From contig JAISOS010000007.1 of the NCBI GenBank assembly GCA_031275485.1, positions 1-64,000 of the forward strand: a DNA stretch of 64,000 nt. Direction: 5' to 3'. Shown here one piece after another: positions 9,576 to 18,764 of the stretch. The translations under genes were made by a program, and so were the position numbers. Origin of the DNA: Clostridiales bacterium (GTDB lineage Bacteria > Bacillota > Clostridia > Christensenellales > JAISNN01). The notes beneath the pieces are model-generated. The model worked only from the letters and a program-made list of their open reading frames with translations. It did no database searches and was not told where the DNA came from. The number at the start of each line of letters is the position of its first letter. Position 1 is the stretch's first letter.

Positions 9576-9640
9576 ATGCGCGGGAGGAAAAACCTTTCGT
9601 TAACAAAAGATACCCCGCGCTCACTTCCTAAAAACTTTAA
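9576..9640. repeat. R1 dispersed hairpin, copy 2
   Basis: R1 palindrome with arms around AACCTTTCGTTAACAAAAG, followed by TTCCTAAAAACTTTAA. It lies between ftsW and murD; 9641-9873 holds no gene. Confidence 0.75.
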
Positions 9641-9873
9641 CGGTTAGAATACGCGCCGCGAACTTTTTTAAGAACGGGAGCTTATCAAAGCCTCGCTCCC
9701 AAAACGCGCCGCGAAAGCCCGTTTAAAAACAAGCGGCATATATTGCGGCGAAAGAGCTTTTACCCAAAAGTTCGCGTATCGTTATATGCGAACGGGGAAC
9801 GGCAAAAGCGATGCGCGCGCAAGCGACCGACGGATTGTTTTTTCTCTCCGCTCCGCAAAAAACTCCTATACGC

Positions 9874-11367
9874 TTATTCCGTCAATTCGTTTACAAGCCC
9901 TACGAAAACCTGACCTCTTTCCTCATAGTTTCTGTATCTGTCGAAACTTGCCGACGCGGGTGAAAACAATACATTCTCGGGTCTTTTTGCGTAAGCCGCG
10001 TCCACGCCCTCCTTTAAAGAATCGATCCGCTCCGTTCTTATATGCGGGAATTTTTCCGCCGCCGATAAAATCGCGGTCGCGTTTTGCCCCGTAACGAATA
10101 CGGCGGAAATATTATCGGGTAGCGCCGAAAACAAATCGGCAAAGTCCTCTCCCTTGTCGCTTCCGCCTAAAATCAACGCCGTACTCCCCGTCATACTTCT
10201 CACCGCCGCCGCCGTCGCGTGAATATTCGTTCCCTTGCTGTCGTTGAAAAAACGCGTGCTCCCTATTTCCCTCACAAATTCGATCCGGTTGTGCGCGAGC
10301 TTGAAGTTTTGAAAGGCGGCGATTATATATTCGTTTTCGACGCCGTTCAACTTCGCGGCGCAGACGGCGGCCAAAGCATTTTCAAGGTTGTGTCTGCCGG
10401 AAATTTTAAGATCGGAAACTCGGCATATTTTTTCCCTTTTTTCGCCGTCGTCAAAGAAAATTTCCCCATCCTCCGCATACGCTCCGCGCACTCTTTTTTC
10501 GGCGGAAAAATACAGTGATTTTGAGCGTATCACGCCGCATTTTTCGCTTCTTTTTTTATCCGTTTTTTCAGTTGAAATATACGGTAAATTCGCGGGTTCC
10601 ACACCGTGTTTTTCACTCCGTTTTACGTCCGTCTTTTCGGCGCAAAAACAAGGTAAATTCACGGGTTCTGCACAATGTTCTTCGACCTTTTTTCCGCTAT
10701 TATTTTCGCCGCAAAAGAAGCCTCGCAAGGTTCCGTCGTCGTAATTTATCACCGCGTAATCGTCGGCGGTTTGGTTTTCAAAAATTTTCATTTTTGCCGC
10801 GAAATATTCTCCCGCGTTTTTATGCCTGTCCAGATGATCGGGGGCGAAATTCAAAAATACGGCTATATGCGGTCTGAATTTTTTGACGCTTTCAAGCTGA
10901 AAGCTGCTGACCTCCAAGACCGCCTCGTCCGTGTCCGACTTAAAAAATTCCGAAAAAGGCTTCCCGATATTGCCTAGCGCGGCGCATTTTTTACCCGCTC
11001 TTTTATATATATCTTCGATAAGCATAACGGTCGTCGTCTTGCCGTTCGTACCCGTGACGGCGGTTATATTTCCTTGAAACGCTCTAAACGCCGCCTCGAT
11101 TTCTCCGATTACCTCCACGCCTCTTTTTTTGCATTCCGAAACTATCCCCGAATCCAAGCCGACGGACGGGCTTATAACCGCCGTATTTATGCCGTCCAAA
11201 ACCGCGCCGAAATCCTTTTTTCCGCTTCTGTCCTCCTCGGCGTATTCGGGCGGCTCGGCGATTCCCGCTCTGTCGTAGACGTAAACGTTTTTTCCCAAAC
11301 GCCGCATTAATTCCGCTACGGCGACGCCGCTCCTTTTGAAACCCACGATAAGTATGTTTTCGCTCAT
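9874..11367 (-). CDS. murD: UDP-N-acetylmuramoylalanine--D-glutamate ligase with a repeat insertion
   Basis: Adds D-Glu to UDP-MurNAc-L-Ala with ATP in the cytoplasm. The ATP loop GTNGKTT is at 106-112, with LEVSSFQLE at about 151-159, NFAPDHLDRH at about 173-182, GRHNLEN in the central domain and FNDSKGTN in the C-terminal domain. The protein has 497 residues against a usual 440-460. The excess is an insertion at about 218-294 built of three degenerate copies of a 22-23-residue unit (for example SEKHGVEPANLPYISTEKTD), visible in DNA as 66-69-bp direct repeats. The central-domain motifs resume intact after it, so the enzyme is probably active. It starts at ATG 11367 and is the first gene of murD-ftsW-murA on this strand. 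Confidence 0.93.
   Translation of the reverse strand: MSENILIVGFKRSGVAVAELMRRLGKNVYVYDRAGIAEPPEYAEEDRSGKKDFGAVLDGINTAVISPSVGLDSGIVSECKKRGVEVIGEIEAAFRAFQGNITAVTGTNGKTTTVMLIEDIYKRAGKKCAALGNIGKPFSEFFKSDTDEAVLEVSSFQLESVKKFRPHIAVFLNFAPDHLDRHKNAGEYFAAKMKIFENQTADDYAVINYDDGTLRGFFCGENNSGKKVEEHCAEPVNLPCFCAEKTDVKRSEKHGVEPANLPYISTEKTDKKRSEKCGVIRSKSLYFSAEKRVRGAYAEDGEIFFDDGEKREKICRVSDLKISGRHNLENALAAVCAAKLNGVENEYIIAAFQNFKLAHNRIEFVREIGSTRFFNDSKGTNIHATAAAVRSMTGSTALILGGSDKGEDFADLFSALPDNISAVFVTGQNATAILSAAEKFPHIRTERIDSLKEGVDAAYAKRPENVLFSPASASFDRYRNYEERGQVFVGLVNELTE
10512..10720. repeat. Intragenic 66-69 bp tandem repeat in murD
   Basis: Three degenerate units begin near 10512, 10578 and 10647. The latter two share GGTAAATTC.CGGGTTC and are in frame with murD, adding about 70 residues. 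Confidence 0.75.
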
Positions 11368-11444
11368 ATAAAACGCGCCTTTTGCGGAATATAAAAAATC
11401 CCCGCATAAAAATATATGCCGGAATTTAAAAATATAGTCGCATA

Positions 11445-11560
11445 AACGAAATTACGTCTAAAATAAACGTTTATTTTTTTGCCGCAAGCCGCTTAAAGGT
11501 TCTTTTTCATATTCCGGCAATGCGAAAAAAGGTTCTTTTTGCGTCGCAAGCACGGACAAA
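11445..11560. repeat. R4 palindromic element, copy 1
   Basis: Contains TTTTTTTGCCGCAAGCCGCT, then AAAGGTTCTTTTTCATATTC and its mirror GCAATGCGAAAAAAGGTTC. Related copies lie at 22646-22802 and 27892-28010. The gap 11368-11836 otherwise holds only R1 copy 3. Confidence 0.6.
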
Positions 11561-11717
11561 AAAGACGGACTCAATTTTAAGCCGCTAAACTATGACCGCA
11601 AAAAGTCCTTTTTTTGCGTAATCACCGCATGTATTACACACGGAATTAAAAAGAACGGCGTTTTCATATTAGACTACGTTCAATTTGAAAATTTAGCCGT
11701 TTTGCTTATAAAAGCAT

Positions 11718-11790
11718 TAAAGTCTTTCGGAAAGGGGCGCGTGGGAAACCTTTTGTTCACAAAAGGTTTCCCACGTGTAAATTTTTCAAC
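11718..11790. repeat. R1 dispersed hairpin, copy 3
   Basis: Almost perfect R1 copy: GTGGGAAACCTTTTG and CAAAAGGTTTCCCAC are exact inverted arms. It lies 46 bp past the pgi stop and could serve as its terminator. Confidence 0.85.
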
Positions 11791-11836
11791 AAAAATCTCC
11801 GCGCATACCTCACTCGATCCTCATTTTTATATAATT

Positions 11837-13258
11837 TCATATAATAAACCTGCGGCTCTTTTTCGGCGCGCTTTCTATCTCCGCTTTTTTCGCTTCGTAG
11901 CCCTTGCGTCCGAACAGCGCGTAAGTCGCGTTCTTGCCCTCCTCGACGCCCGGTTGGTTAAAGGCGTCTATATTCAGCATTGCCCCGAGATACGCCGTTT
12001 CGATTTGAAAAAACATTATCAGCTGCCCGACGGTATAGGCGTTAACCGACGGCATAATTATTGTGCGGTTAAGTCTTTGCGCCTTTGCGAGCGCGTATTC
12101 GGTAGCGATTCTCTCGTTTGTAATCAATTCGTTCAGCGTATGCCCGCACAAAAAGTTCACATTCGGATATTCCTCGCAGCCGTTCGCGATTTTAAAGGTT
12201 TTTCTGTATTTTTCCACGCCGATTATCGTGACGACTTTATCAAAAGGTCCCTCCGTATACAGTTGCACCTGACTGTGCTGGTCCGTAACGCCGAGCGCCT
12301 TGACGGGCGTCTGCCCCGCGTAGACCTTGTTTCCGTCAAGGTCGTTTTCCTTGCCCAGGCTTTCGCCCCAAAGCTGGCAATACCAATCCGCCATATATTT
12401 CAGGCTGTCGGCATACGGCATCATAACCGAAATGTTTTTTCCTTTTTTGATAGCGATATACTGCGTCGCCGCGCTCATCAGCGCCGCGTTTTTAAATATA
12501 TCACCGCCCGCTTCCCTCGCGGAGCCGTCGGTATATTTCGCTCCGTCAAGCAACGCGTAAACGTCTATTCCCAATACGGCGGCGGGCAGTAGACCTACGG
12601 GACACAATTCGCTGAAACGCCCCCCCACGCCGGACGGAATAAAAAAAGTCTTGAAATTATTTTCTCTTGCCAATTTGATAAGATTTCCGTTTTCCGAATC
12701 CGTCGTGGCAATTATGTGTTCGTTCCACTTTTCGCCGACTTTTTTTTTCAAAATGTCGGAAATAATGAGATACTGACTCATCGTCTCGCTCGTTGAGCCG
12801 CTCTTTGTAATCACGTTAAACGCGGTTTTTTTTACGTCTATAACGTCCAAAAGCGCGGACATTCTCTCGGGATCGACGTTGTCCTCCACGAAAAAGCGCG
12901 GCGCGTTATTTCTGCGTCTTTTAGAGAGGTCATTGTGTCGGAGATGGCAAAGCGCGTTGAACACGGCGAAAGGTCCGAGCGCGGAGCCGCCTATCCCCAG
13001 CACGACGAAATTATCGAATTTTTCGGATATTTCCTTAGCGGTTTTCAAAATATCCTTTACGGTTTCGTCTTGGTTATACGGCAGTTCCGTCCAGCCCATC
13101 ATACCATTCCCCCGTCCGGCGTTATAAGCCTCGGCGGCGGCGAGAGCGGCTGGCTTGACCTTGTTCAATTCGCGGGCCGAAATCCCCTCTTTGCCGATAA
13201 ATTCCGCCCTCATATTGTTAAAATCAACTCTTATAGGTTTTCTCCGTTCCTGTTTCAC
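11837..13258 (-). CDS. pgi: Glucose-6-phosphate isomerase
   Basis: Interconverts glucose-6-phosphate and fructose-6-phosphate. 473 residues. FVVLGIGGSALGPFAVF (about 84-100) and NVITKSGSTSETMSQYLI form the phosphate-binding SIS-fold core; SGVGGRFSELCPVGLLPAA and DQHSQVQLYTEGP are PGI signatures, with the catalytic Glu and His regions around WGESLGKE and DQHSQ. The start is GTG 13258, with AAGGAG ten bases upstream. It stands alone between R1 copies 3 and 4, which flank it closely on both sides. Confidence 0.96.
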   Translation of the reverse strand: MKQERRKPIRVDFNNMRAEFIGKEGISARELNKVKPAALAAAEAYNAGRGNGMMGWTELPYNQDETVKDILKTAKEISEKFDNFVVLGIGGSALGPFAVFNALCHLRHNDLSKRRRNNAPRFFVEDNVDPERMSALLDVIDVKKTAFNVITKSGSTSETMSQYLIISDILKKKVGEKWNEHIIATTDSENGNLIKLARENNFKTFFIPSGVGGRFSELCPVGLLPAAVLGIDVYALLDGAKYTDGSAREAGGDIFKNAALMSAATQYIAIKKGKNISVMMPYADSLKYMADWYCQLWGESLGKENDLDGNKVYAGQTPVKALGVTDQHSQVQLYTEGPFDKVVTIIGVEKYRKTFKIANGCEEYPNVNFLCGHTLNELITNERIATEYALAKAQRLNRTIIMPSVNAYTVGQLIMFFQIETAYLGAMLNIDAFNQPGVEEGKNATYALFGRKGYEAKKAEIESAPKKSRRFII

Positions 13259-13296
13259 TTGCGGTAACTCCTTGTTTTTATTTTTAATTTTTAATT

Positions 13297-13355
13297 GCGT
13301 GCGAGAACCTTTTATTTACAAAAGGTTCTCGCACGCGCCAATTTTCCAAAAATTT
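13297..13355. repeat. R1 dispersed hairpin, copy 4
   Basis: GTGCGAGAACCTTTT and AAAAGGTTCTCGCAC are exact inverted arms; it lies upstream of pgi. Confidence 0.85.
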
Positions 13356-13547
13356 CGACGTCATACTTTTAATCGTTGCGCTTTCAAAGCGGCATTGCCG
13401 AATTTGAAAACGCCGTTTTTTTAAGAACGGCGCCGGCGATTTTCACTACCGTATAATACCGTTACCGTTTTACAAAAAAAATCTCCGCTTGTCGTAGCCG
13501 CGCTTTATACGGCGGAAAAAGTTGTCCTCAACGTTATATCCGTTCAT

Positions 13548-14342
13548 TCATTTAGCCTTTTCCAGACATTCCGCTAAAAATTCGCGACCTTTCGTTATCT
13601 CGCCGTAGTCACCGTAGTTTCCGCTGTACAGTTCCATAAGCACGGGTCCGCCGTAACCGCAGTCTTTCAGCCGCTTAAAGAAAGTCACGAAATCAAAACA
13701 GCCGCTACCGGGCACGCAAAGCCTGTCGCCGTCGTAGTCGCAGACGTGCACGTTGACCAACCTGCCGCCCATAACCTTCAAATATTCCGTATAAGGAATT
13801 TTCGACTGCATCGCCTGCTTTATATCCAGACACGCTTTCAAAGCGGGCGCCTCCCGTTTCAAATTCAAAAAGTATTCCGGCGTCGAGAAGTACGTCCAAT
13901 GCACGTTTTCGTAGGCAAGCTCCGCGCCGTAGCCGCCTATAATATCGCACAAATTGCGCGTGCGCTCGCCCAGGTATTTGAAGTCGAAATTATACGCCGT
14001 ACGCTTCAAAAGGGCCGGACCGTGAAAGGTATAGTACCTCGCCGAAAAGGCTTTCGCGGCATAGCAAAGTTTGCGGTAAAAAACCTCAGCGTCTCCTCTT
14101 GTGCGCGGATTGACGTTGTACAACTCAGGCTCGTAATGCTGATTTAAGGAATGAACGGAAAATGCCTCGACGCCGCTCTCCTTTCGCCGCAACTCCGCCC
14201 CGTCGACAAATTCCTTTTCGTATTCCGAAAACGTCGTCAGGAATATTTCGGTCAGATTAAATCCTAAGCTCTTCATAAGCCGGAACGAATTTTCCGTAAC
14301 CTCTTTATTAAAAAACGACGCCGTACTAATGCCGATTTCCAT
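13548..14342 (-). CDS. Sugar phosphate isomerase/epimerase-like TIM barrel protein
   Basis: 264 residues of the xylose-isomerase-like TIM-barrel (AP-endonuclease-2) fold. It begins MEIGISTASF; metal-ligand regions are recognisable at YTFHGPA, LAYENVHW (Glu), LKACLDIKQA (Asp), VNVHVCDYDGDRLCVPGSG (His/Asp) and GPVLMELYSG (Glu). Such enzymes isomerise or epimerise sugars or act as metal-dependent lyases; the substrate cannot be told. ATG 14342 is preceded by AAAGGGGAAA. It appears monocistronic, with R1 copy 5 upstream. The second barrel protein of this type at 31392-32309 is only distantly similar. Confidence 0.85.
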   Translation of the reverse strand: MEIGISTASFFNKEVTENSFRLMKSLGFNLTEIFLTTFSEYEKEFVDGAELRRKESGVEAFSVHSLNQHYEPELYNVNPRTRGDAEVFYRKLCYAAKAFSARYYTFHGPALLKRTAYNFDFKYLGERTRNLCDIIGGYGAELAYENVHWTYFSTPEYFLNLKREAPALKACLDIKQAMQSKIPYTEYLKVMGGRLVNVHVCDYDGDRLCVPGSGCFDFVTFFKRLKDCGYGGPVLMELYSGNYGDYGEITKGREFLAECLEKAK

Positions 14343-14377
14343 TTTAAATTTCCCCTTTTTTAGTAAACGGAGATTTT

Positions 14378-14442
14378 ATACGGGGAGAACCTTTTTTCAC
14401 GAAAGGTCTCCTCCCCACGCCTCTTTCCTAAAAATTTCAATG
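14378..14442. repeat. R1 dispersed hairpin, copy 5
   Basis: R1 copy with arms GGGGAGAACCTTTT / GAAAGGTCTCCTCCCC and the usual CTCTTTCCTAAAAATTTCAATG right border. Confidence 0.8.
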
Positions 14443-14489
14443 ATACGTTATCCCGTTAAACTTTCAAATTACGCAACGTAATTTGAAAG

Positions 14490-14660
14490 CAATTTGAAGT
14501 TTGCTTCAAACTCGGCGGCCCCCCCGCTTTTTAACGCCGTCACGGTGAAAAAACCGTAAAACGCTTTGCATTTTACGGCCGCGTTATTGCGACCGTGTAA
14601 ACTCTGCGAATCGCGTAATTTAAAAGTTTATTCGCCGTATTACCGCGCAAAAAAACGCGG
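14490..14660. repeat. R5 intergenic repeat, copy A
   Basis: About 170 bp shared with 52380-52535: a GCTTCAAA..GGCGG start, CCCGCTTTTTAACGCCGTCAC, AAAAAACCGTAAAAC and a TAAAAGTTTATTC end. It contains a short hairpin around CCGTAAAA/TTTTACGG. No ORF. Confidence 0.65.
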
Positions 14661-14785
14661 CGTTTATGTTTTTTTACAAGCTCCCGCAACAAAGTCCGAT
14701 GCCGCCGCAAAACATCGCCGCAGTATTTCTTTAATTTTCGTAAACGCCGCCGAAACGTTCTATTTTAGCGGAACGTTAAAATATT

Positions 14786-14860
14786 AAAGTTTTTTGGAAA
14801 GGGATGCGCGGATGAGATGGATCTTTTGTGAATAAAAGGTTTCACGCGCATAAATTTAAA
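14786..14860. repeat. R1 dispersed hairpin, copy 6 (degenerate)
   Basis: Left border AAAGTTTTTTGGAAAGGGATGCGCGG is conserved; the hairpin GATCTTTTGTGAATAAAAGGTTTC is eroded. The rest of 14861-15199 holds no supported gene. Confidence 0.65.
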
Positions 14861-15000
14861 AAAAGCCGCTTACGGATATAGACCCCGAAACGGCTGAAAC
14901 CTTTATATAGTGATTACGCCTTTCAACCGCACCGCGCGCATGGTTTAAGCCGCATAAAACGCGGTTGCAAAAAGCTTTGTTTTCTGCGCGTAATCGCTTC

Positions 15001-15870
15001 GAACGGTGTTAAACCGGCGAGAAAACTGCCGCGCCGTTCTTAAAAAACGACGCTTCCAAATCGACCCGTTTAATCCGAAAGCTTAACGGGTATATAAAAA
15101 ATGCGACCGAACGGCGTTAAAGCGCGCGTACCGCCGAGCTTCCGTTTCCGCGAAACACCTCCCCGTTATTTTTTCGGACCTAAACGGATTGACGATCCCT
15201 TACTCGCCCTTGAACGGCAAAAGCGCCATAATCCTCGCGCGCTTTATGGCTTCCGCCAAAATCCTCTGATGCTTAGCGCAGGTTCCCGTCATTCTTCTCG
15301 GCGTCATCTTGCCCTTTTCCGTCGTAAATTTTTTCAATTTTACGACGTCCTTATAATCGATCTCGTCGATTTTTTCCGCACAAAACGCGCATACCTTTTT
15401 TTTCGGGATGCGCTTCAACGGACGCTTCAAGTCCTTGCCCGCTCCCGCCGCGGCGGGAGCGCCGCCGTTATTAATCTCACTCATTTAAAATCCCCTTATC
15501 TTAATAAAATTAAAACTAAAATTTATTTAAAATACGTACGCTACGATTTTTTCACTCAGCTAATGCGGATAAAAAACGGAGACCGTATTCGCCGATATAA
15601 ATCCTAATTGCAAAACCGTCCTTAAAAGCGGGCGCATTACCCGCCCGCCGCGAAAACGCGCACGAAACGGGCGCTAACTCGTCTTTGCCGTAAATTATAA
15701 TCAAACCGTATTCGAAACGAATATACGACCGGTTACGCCTCTAAATCGCGCCGTATACAATGCGGCTTGCGGAAATTTTTACTTTTAATCCGCCGTAACG
15801 ATATTAAACCGACGAGAAACCGCCCCGTCCCCTTAAATGTGGCGCTTTCAAACCGGACGCCGTCCGGTTC
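15001..15870. repeat. Pair of short direct repeats flanking rpsR
   Basis: 15001-15075 and 15795-15870 share TTAAACCGGCGAGAAA..CGCC-like sequence followed by GCTTCCAAAT / GCTTTCAAAC. The first lies past the rpsR stop, the second between ssb and rpsR. The gap 15485-15909 otherwise holds nothing recognised. Confidence 0.4.
15200..15484 (-). CDS. rpsR: Ribosomal protein bS18
   Basis: 94 residues. An N-terminal Ala/Gly-rich extension of about 20 residues precedes the conserved core. The core has CAFCAEK (a zinc-type cysteine pair), [42 protein letters not shown] and ALLPF. It binds the 16S platform next to bS6. Third gene of rpsF-ssb-rpsR; ATG 15484 with AAGGGG upstream. The 425-bp gap after ssb is longer than usual for this operon. 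Confidence 0.97.
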   Translation of the reverse strand: MSEINNGGAPAAAGAGKDLKRPLKRIPKKKVCAFCAEKIDEIDYKDVVKLKKFTTEKGKMTPRRMTGTCAKHQRILAEAIKRARIMALLPFKGE

Positions 15871-15909
15871 GAGGGTTTAATAATTATAGACGCCGCCGCA
15901 AACCCGCTC

Positions 15910-16332
15910 TTAAAAAGGCAGGTCGTCCTCGACCGGTCTAAGCTCGGTTTTGCGTTCGCTATGCTGCGGAGGAGGCTGCGGCGCGTCGTCGTCCGACGCC
16001 TGCTCGGCAAAGCTCTCTCTCGTGCTCAAAAACTGCACCTCGTCGGCTATAATCTCGGTCACATACCGCTTAGAGCCGTCCTGCGCGTCGTAGCTTCTGG
16101 TCTGAACCGCGCCCACGACGGCCGCCTTGTTGCCCTTTTTGAGATACTTCGCGCAATTATCCGCTTGATTTCTCCATACTATAATCGGAAAGAAATCCGT
16201 TTCTCTTGTGCCGTCGGCGTTTTGAAAACGCCTCGTAACGGCAAGCGTGAATTTACAAAACGAAACGCCCGAGGTCGTCACGGACAATTCCGGATCCTTA
16301 GTCAAATTACCGATCAAACAAACCTTATTCAT
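15910..16332 (-). CDS. ssb: Single-stranded DNA-binding protein
   Basis: 140 residues. The OB-fold begins MNKVCLIGNLTKDPEL and continues through VSFCKFTLAVTRRF and DFFPIIVWRNQADNCAKYLKKG (positions 16216-16149), then a Gln/Pro linker and the acidic tip EDDLPF that recruits partner proteins in replication and repair. I use ATG 16332 because GGGAGG lies upstream; the frame is open to a GTG at 16362 that itself spans that ribosome binding site. Middle gene of the rpsF-ssb-rpsR unit. Confidence 0.96.
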   Translation of the reverse strand: MNKVCLIGNLTKDPELSVTTSGVSFCKFTLAVTRRFQNADGTRETDFFPIIVWRNQADNCAKYLKKGNKAAVVGAVQTRSYDAQDGSKRYVTEIIADEVQFLSTRESFAEQASDDDAPQPPPQHSERKTELRPVEDDLPF

Positions 16333-16521
16333 AAAGCCGTTATTCCTCCCGCTTTTTTTCACTCATTTTTCCGACGACGCCGCCCGTGCAGTCCCGAAAT
16401 TTTTGTAAAACTACCGCCGAACAAGCCTTATTTAAGGCCGCTCTTTCTCTTATGTTTCTAACTTTTTAAACGCTTTTTACAAAACAGCTCTTACTCTCTT
16501 TTTAATTTTTCCGACCGTCGT

Positions 16522-16803
16522 TTACTTCTTTAAAATCATTTTTCTGACAAAGCCGTCCGTGATTTGCATCTGCCGTTCCAGCTCACGCGGAACGGACGGT
16601 TCCGATATAAAGTTCATCAGAACATAATAGCCTTCCGTCTTGTAGCCGATAGGGTAGGCGTATTTTCTCGCCCCCCATTTATCCACAGACTCGACGATTC
16701 CGCCGGACGTTTCGACAATCGCTTTGAATTTATCGACCAACGCCGCCTTTTGCTCGTCGCTCAGCTCGTTCTGAATAATATACAATACCTCGTACTTATT
16801 CAC
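16522..16803 (-). CDS. rpsF: Ribosomal protein bS6
   Basis: 93 residues, the usual length. It starts MNKYEVLYIIQNELSDEQK and has the conserved WGARKYAYPIGYKTEGYYVLM region and an RELERQMQITDGFVRKMI end. It binds 16S rRNA together with bS18. The start codon is GTG 16803, with a perfect AAAGGAGGT seven bases ahead. First gene of rpsF-ssb-rpsR, driven by the promoter at 16935-16963. Confidence 0.97.
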   Translation of the reverse strand: MNKYEVLYIIQNELSDEQKAALVDKFKAIVETSGGIVESVDKWGARKYAYPIGYKTEGYYVLMNFISEPSVPRELERQMQITDGFVRKMILKK

Positions 16804-16934
16804 CGTAATACCTCCTTTTGGACTTTTGATTCGCCGCGCTAAACGGCGAATAAGGAAATTTTTCCCGTAGCCGACCGGGAAAATAAAAAATCATTTTCGG
16901 TAATCGGACGGAGACAAGAAAATTTTACTGATAT

Positions 16935-16963
16935 ATTATATAATAACGGCTAAATAAAGTAAA
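16935..16963 (-). promoter_or_regulatory. rpsF-ssb-rpsR promoter
   Basis: Minus strand -35 TTTACT (16958-16963), 17-bp spacer, -10 TATAAT (16935-16940). The leader before GTG 16803 is about 125 nt, room for the bS6:bS18 autoregulatory RNA known in this operon; I did not fold it. Confidence 0.8.
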
Positions 16964-17043
16964 GCAAAAACGCGCGGCAAAATCAAAATATTATTTTACA
17001 ATAAAAAAATACAAGCGATTTACCGATTTATACGGTAAAACTG

Positions 17044-17072
17044 TTGCATTTCTTTCGTAATAATGATAAAAT
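17044..17072 (+). promoter_or_regulatory. rpmB promoter
   Basis: -35 TTGCAT (17044-17049), 17-bp spacer, -10 TAAAAT (17067-17072), about 40 bp ahead of rpmB and divergent from rpsF. Confidence 0.75.
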
Positions 17073-17118
17073 AATTTGCACGCTTTTAAAAACGCGTAAA
17101 AAACGGAGGGAATTTTAT

Positions 17119-17301
17119 ATGTCGAGATTATGTAGCGTCTGCCAAAGAGGACAAATGACGGGCAATAAAGTCAGCCACAGTAACAGAAAAGCCAGAAGAG
17201 TCTGGAATGTCAACCTGCAAAAAGTTAAACTCAAAGGCGTAAACGGCAAGGTTTACGTCTGCACCAAATGTATGAAAAGCGGCAAAATCGAAAGGGCGTA
17301 A
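17119..17301 (+). CDS. rpmB: Ribosomal protein bL28
   Basis: 60 residues: MSRLCSVCQRGQMTGNKVSHSN, KARRVWNVNLQKVKL and CTKCMKSGKIERA. This is the zinc-ribbon (four-cysteine) form of L28. ATG 17119 is preceded by CGGAGGG; the longer open frame to 17044 overlaps the promoter and is not used. It is a lone plus-strand gene, divergent from rpsF and followed by R1 copy 7, which can act as its terminator. Confidence 0.97.
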   Translation: MSRLCSVCQRGQMTGNKVSHSNRKARRVWNVNLQKVKLKGVNGKVYVCTKCMKSGKIERA

Positions 17302-17380
17302 ACGGTTTCGCCGTTTGCGGTAATTTTATTTTTTTATAAAAATTACGCGGAAAAATTTTTTTCTTTTTCTTTAAAAAAAA

Positions 17381-17449
17381 TTACGCGGGGGAAATCTTTT
17401 GTGAACAAAAAGATTTCCCCCGCGTCCCTTTTCAAAAAAAACTCTAATG
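17381..17449. repeat. R1 dispersed hairpin, copy 7
   Basis: ACGCGGGGGAAATCTTTTG and AAAAGATTTCCCCCGCGT pair across a short loop, with TTTTCAAAAAAAACTCTAATG after it. It lies 80 bp past rpmB and probably terminates it. The rest of 17450-17845 shows no gene. Confidence 0.85.
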
Positions 17450-17845
17450 TTTCTTATAGTTTTATATAGGTCGGGCACCGCCGTTAAGTTTTTTTTTTAC
17501 GAAAGACAAATAAAGATAAGTATCGGACCTTTTTCAAAACTTGACTGCGACCAGCCGGTACGTTTTTGAATAATCTATTATGGAAAGCGGTATCGTTTTC
17601 GGTTGTTTTGCCGTTCCAATCCCCTTTTCCGTATCGTTTTTCACGTTATTTTCGTTGTTTTTTACACTTTTTTCACGCTGTTTTATCGCTTTTTTGTTTT
17701 TCCGACGGAATATTTTTTCGTATTACGCTTATACTAATTCTAAAAATACGCCGCAAAAAACGGGTTAAATTTCAATTTATATATAAAAAACATTCCGTAA
17801 AAAACGTATAAAATTTACGCGGAATTCGAAAAAAAAGGTGATAAT

Positions 17846-18535
17846 ATGTTTTTTTATTCTTCGGAACCGCCCATATGTAATTCGGCTTACATTTCCGATT
17901 ATTTTCCCGGCGAAATCGCGGCGCGGTATTCCGCGATTTACGACCGAAATTCCGATTTTTATATTAATCCGACCGAACCCGATAGAATCGGTTTAAATCC
18001 GAATAATCCTAAGAAAACCGACTTAAACTCCGATAAAATAAACTTAAATTCCGATAATGCGGCGGCAAGCGCGCCCGTTACGCGCGTCGTTTCGCTTAAA
18101 GATCTCAATAATCGCGCGAACGCGTCCGACGAACGCGGCATTTCGTACAAGGTAACTTACGAACAAAACGGCGTTTTGAGTTTTTACCGCGACGAATACG
18201 TCTATAAGGACGGCGACGCTCACGGTTTAACGACGCGCACCTCGAAAACCGTCGATTTGAACGATTGCAAAACGCTGACGCTCGACGATTTTTTCAAAAC
18301 CCGGAAGGAGCGCGGCGCGTTGCTCGACGCGATTACGCGGCAAGCGGAACAAAACGCAAAGTCTAATTCCGTCGTCTATTTCGAGAATTACAAGCGGCTG
18401 ATAAAAGAAAAATTCAAGCCCGATAATTTCTACCTTTCCGGCGATAAAGTCGTAATATACTACCAACAATACGATATCGCGCCTTATTCGTCGGGTATAA
18501 TTGAATTTTCCGTGCCGTATAAGGCGGCGCGCTAA
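17846..18535 (+). CDS. RsiV-like protein (DUF3298-type C-terminal domain)
   Basis: 229 residues. Residues about 75-160 (VVSLKDLNN..GISYKVTYEQNGVLSFYRDEYVYKDG, given here in parts) and the end (LTLDDFF, VYFENYKRLIKEKF, NFYLSGDKVVIYYQQYDIAPYSSGI.EFSVPY) match the pattern of DUF4163/DUF3298 domains, best known from the anti-sigma factor RsiV. There is no signal peptide or membrane segment, so it would be cytoplasmic as annotated unless the true N-terminus differs. A low-complexity stretch of LN(S/P)DN-type repeats occupies residues about 47-70. RBS AAAGGTGAT precedes ATG 17846. Function unknown. Confidence 0.75.
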   Translation: MFFYSSEPPICNSAYISDYFPGEIAARYSAIYDRNSDFYINPTEPDRIGLNPNNPKKTDLNSDKINLNSDNAAASAPVTRVVSLKDLNNRANASDERGISYKVTYEQNGVLSFYRDEYVYKDGDAHGLTTRTSKTVDLNDCKTLTLDDFFKTRKERGALLDAITRQAEQNAKSNSVVYFENYKRLIKEKFKPDNFYLSGDKVVIYYQQYDIAPYSSGIIEFSVPYKAAR

Positions 18536-18586
18536 CCGAATAAAGCGTATTATGCTATTTTACGCGGCGCCGCATTTGAAAACATT

Positions 18587-18742
18587 GACGTGTTCGCGCA
18601 AACGAAAACGGAAGGATTTAGGGCGGTTCCCGCGCCTTTCGAAGCGTTCAACGACGCGCACCTCCGCATGAGGAAAAAACAACGCCGAACGGTGACAAAT
18701 AAGCGTCAAAACGCGCCGTTTGCGCTTTTATGTGAACGCACC
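18587..18742. repeat. R2 MITE-like element, copy C (156 bp)
   Basis: Same length as copy A: GACGTGTTCGCGCAAACG at the left end, TTTTATGTGAACGCACC at the right. It lies between the RsiV-like gene and the hemW 3' end. Confidence 0.75.
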
Positions 18743-18764
18743 TCCGCAAAAAAGCTTTCCTCCG

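Noticed and set aside
15001-15075. Attachment-site-like direct repeats around rpsR
   Set aside because: Only short degenerate similarity and the DNA between them is the core rpsR gene, so they are more likely ordinary intergenic repeats.
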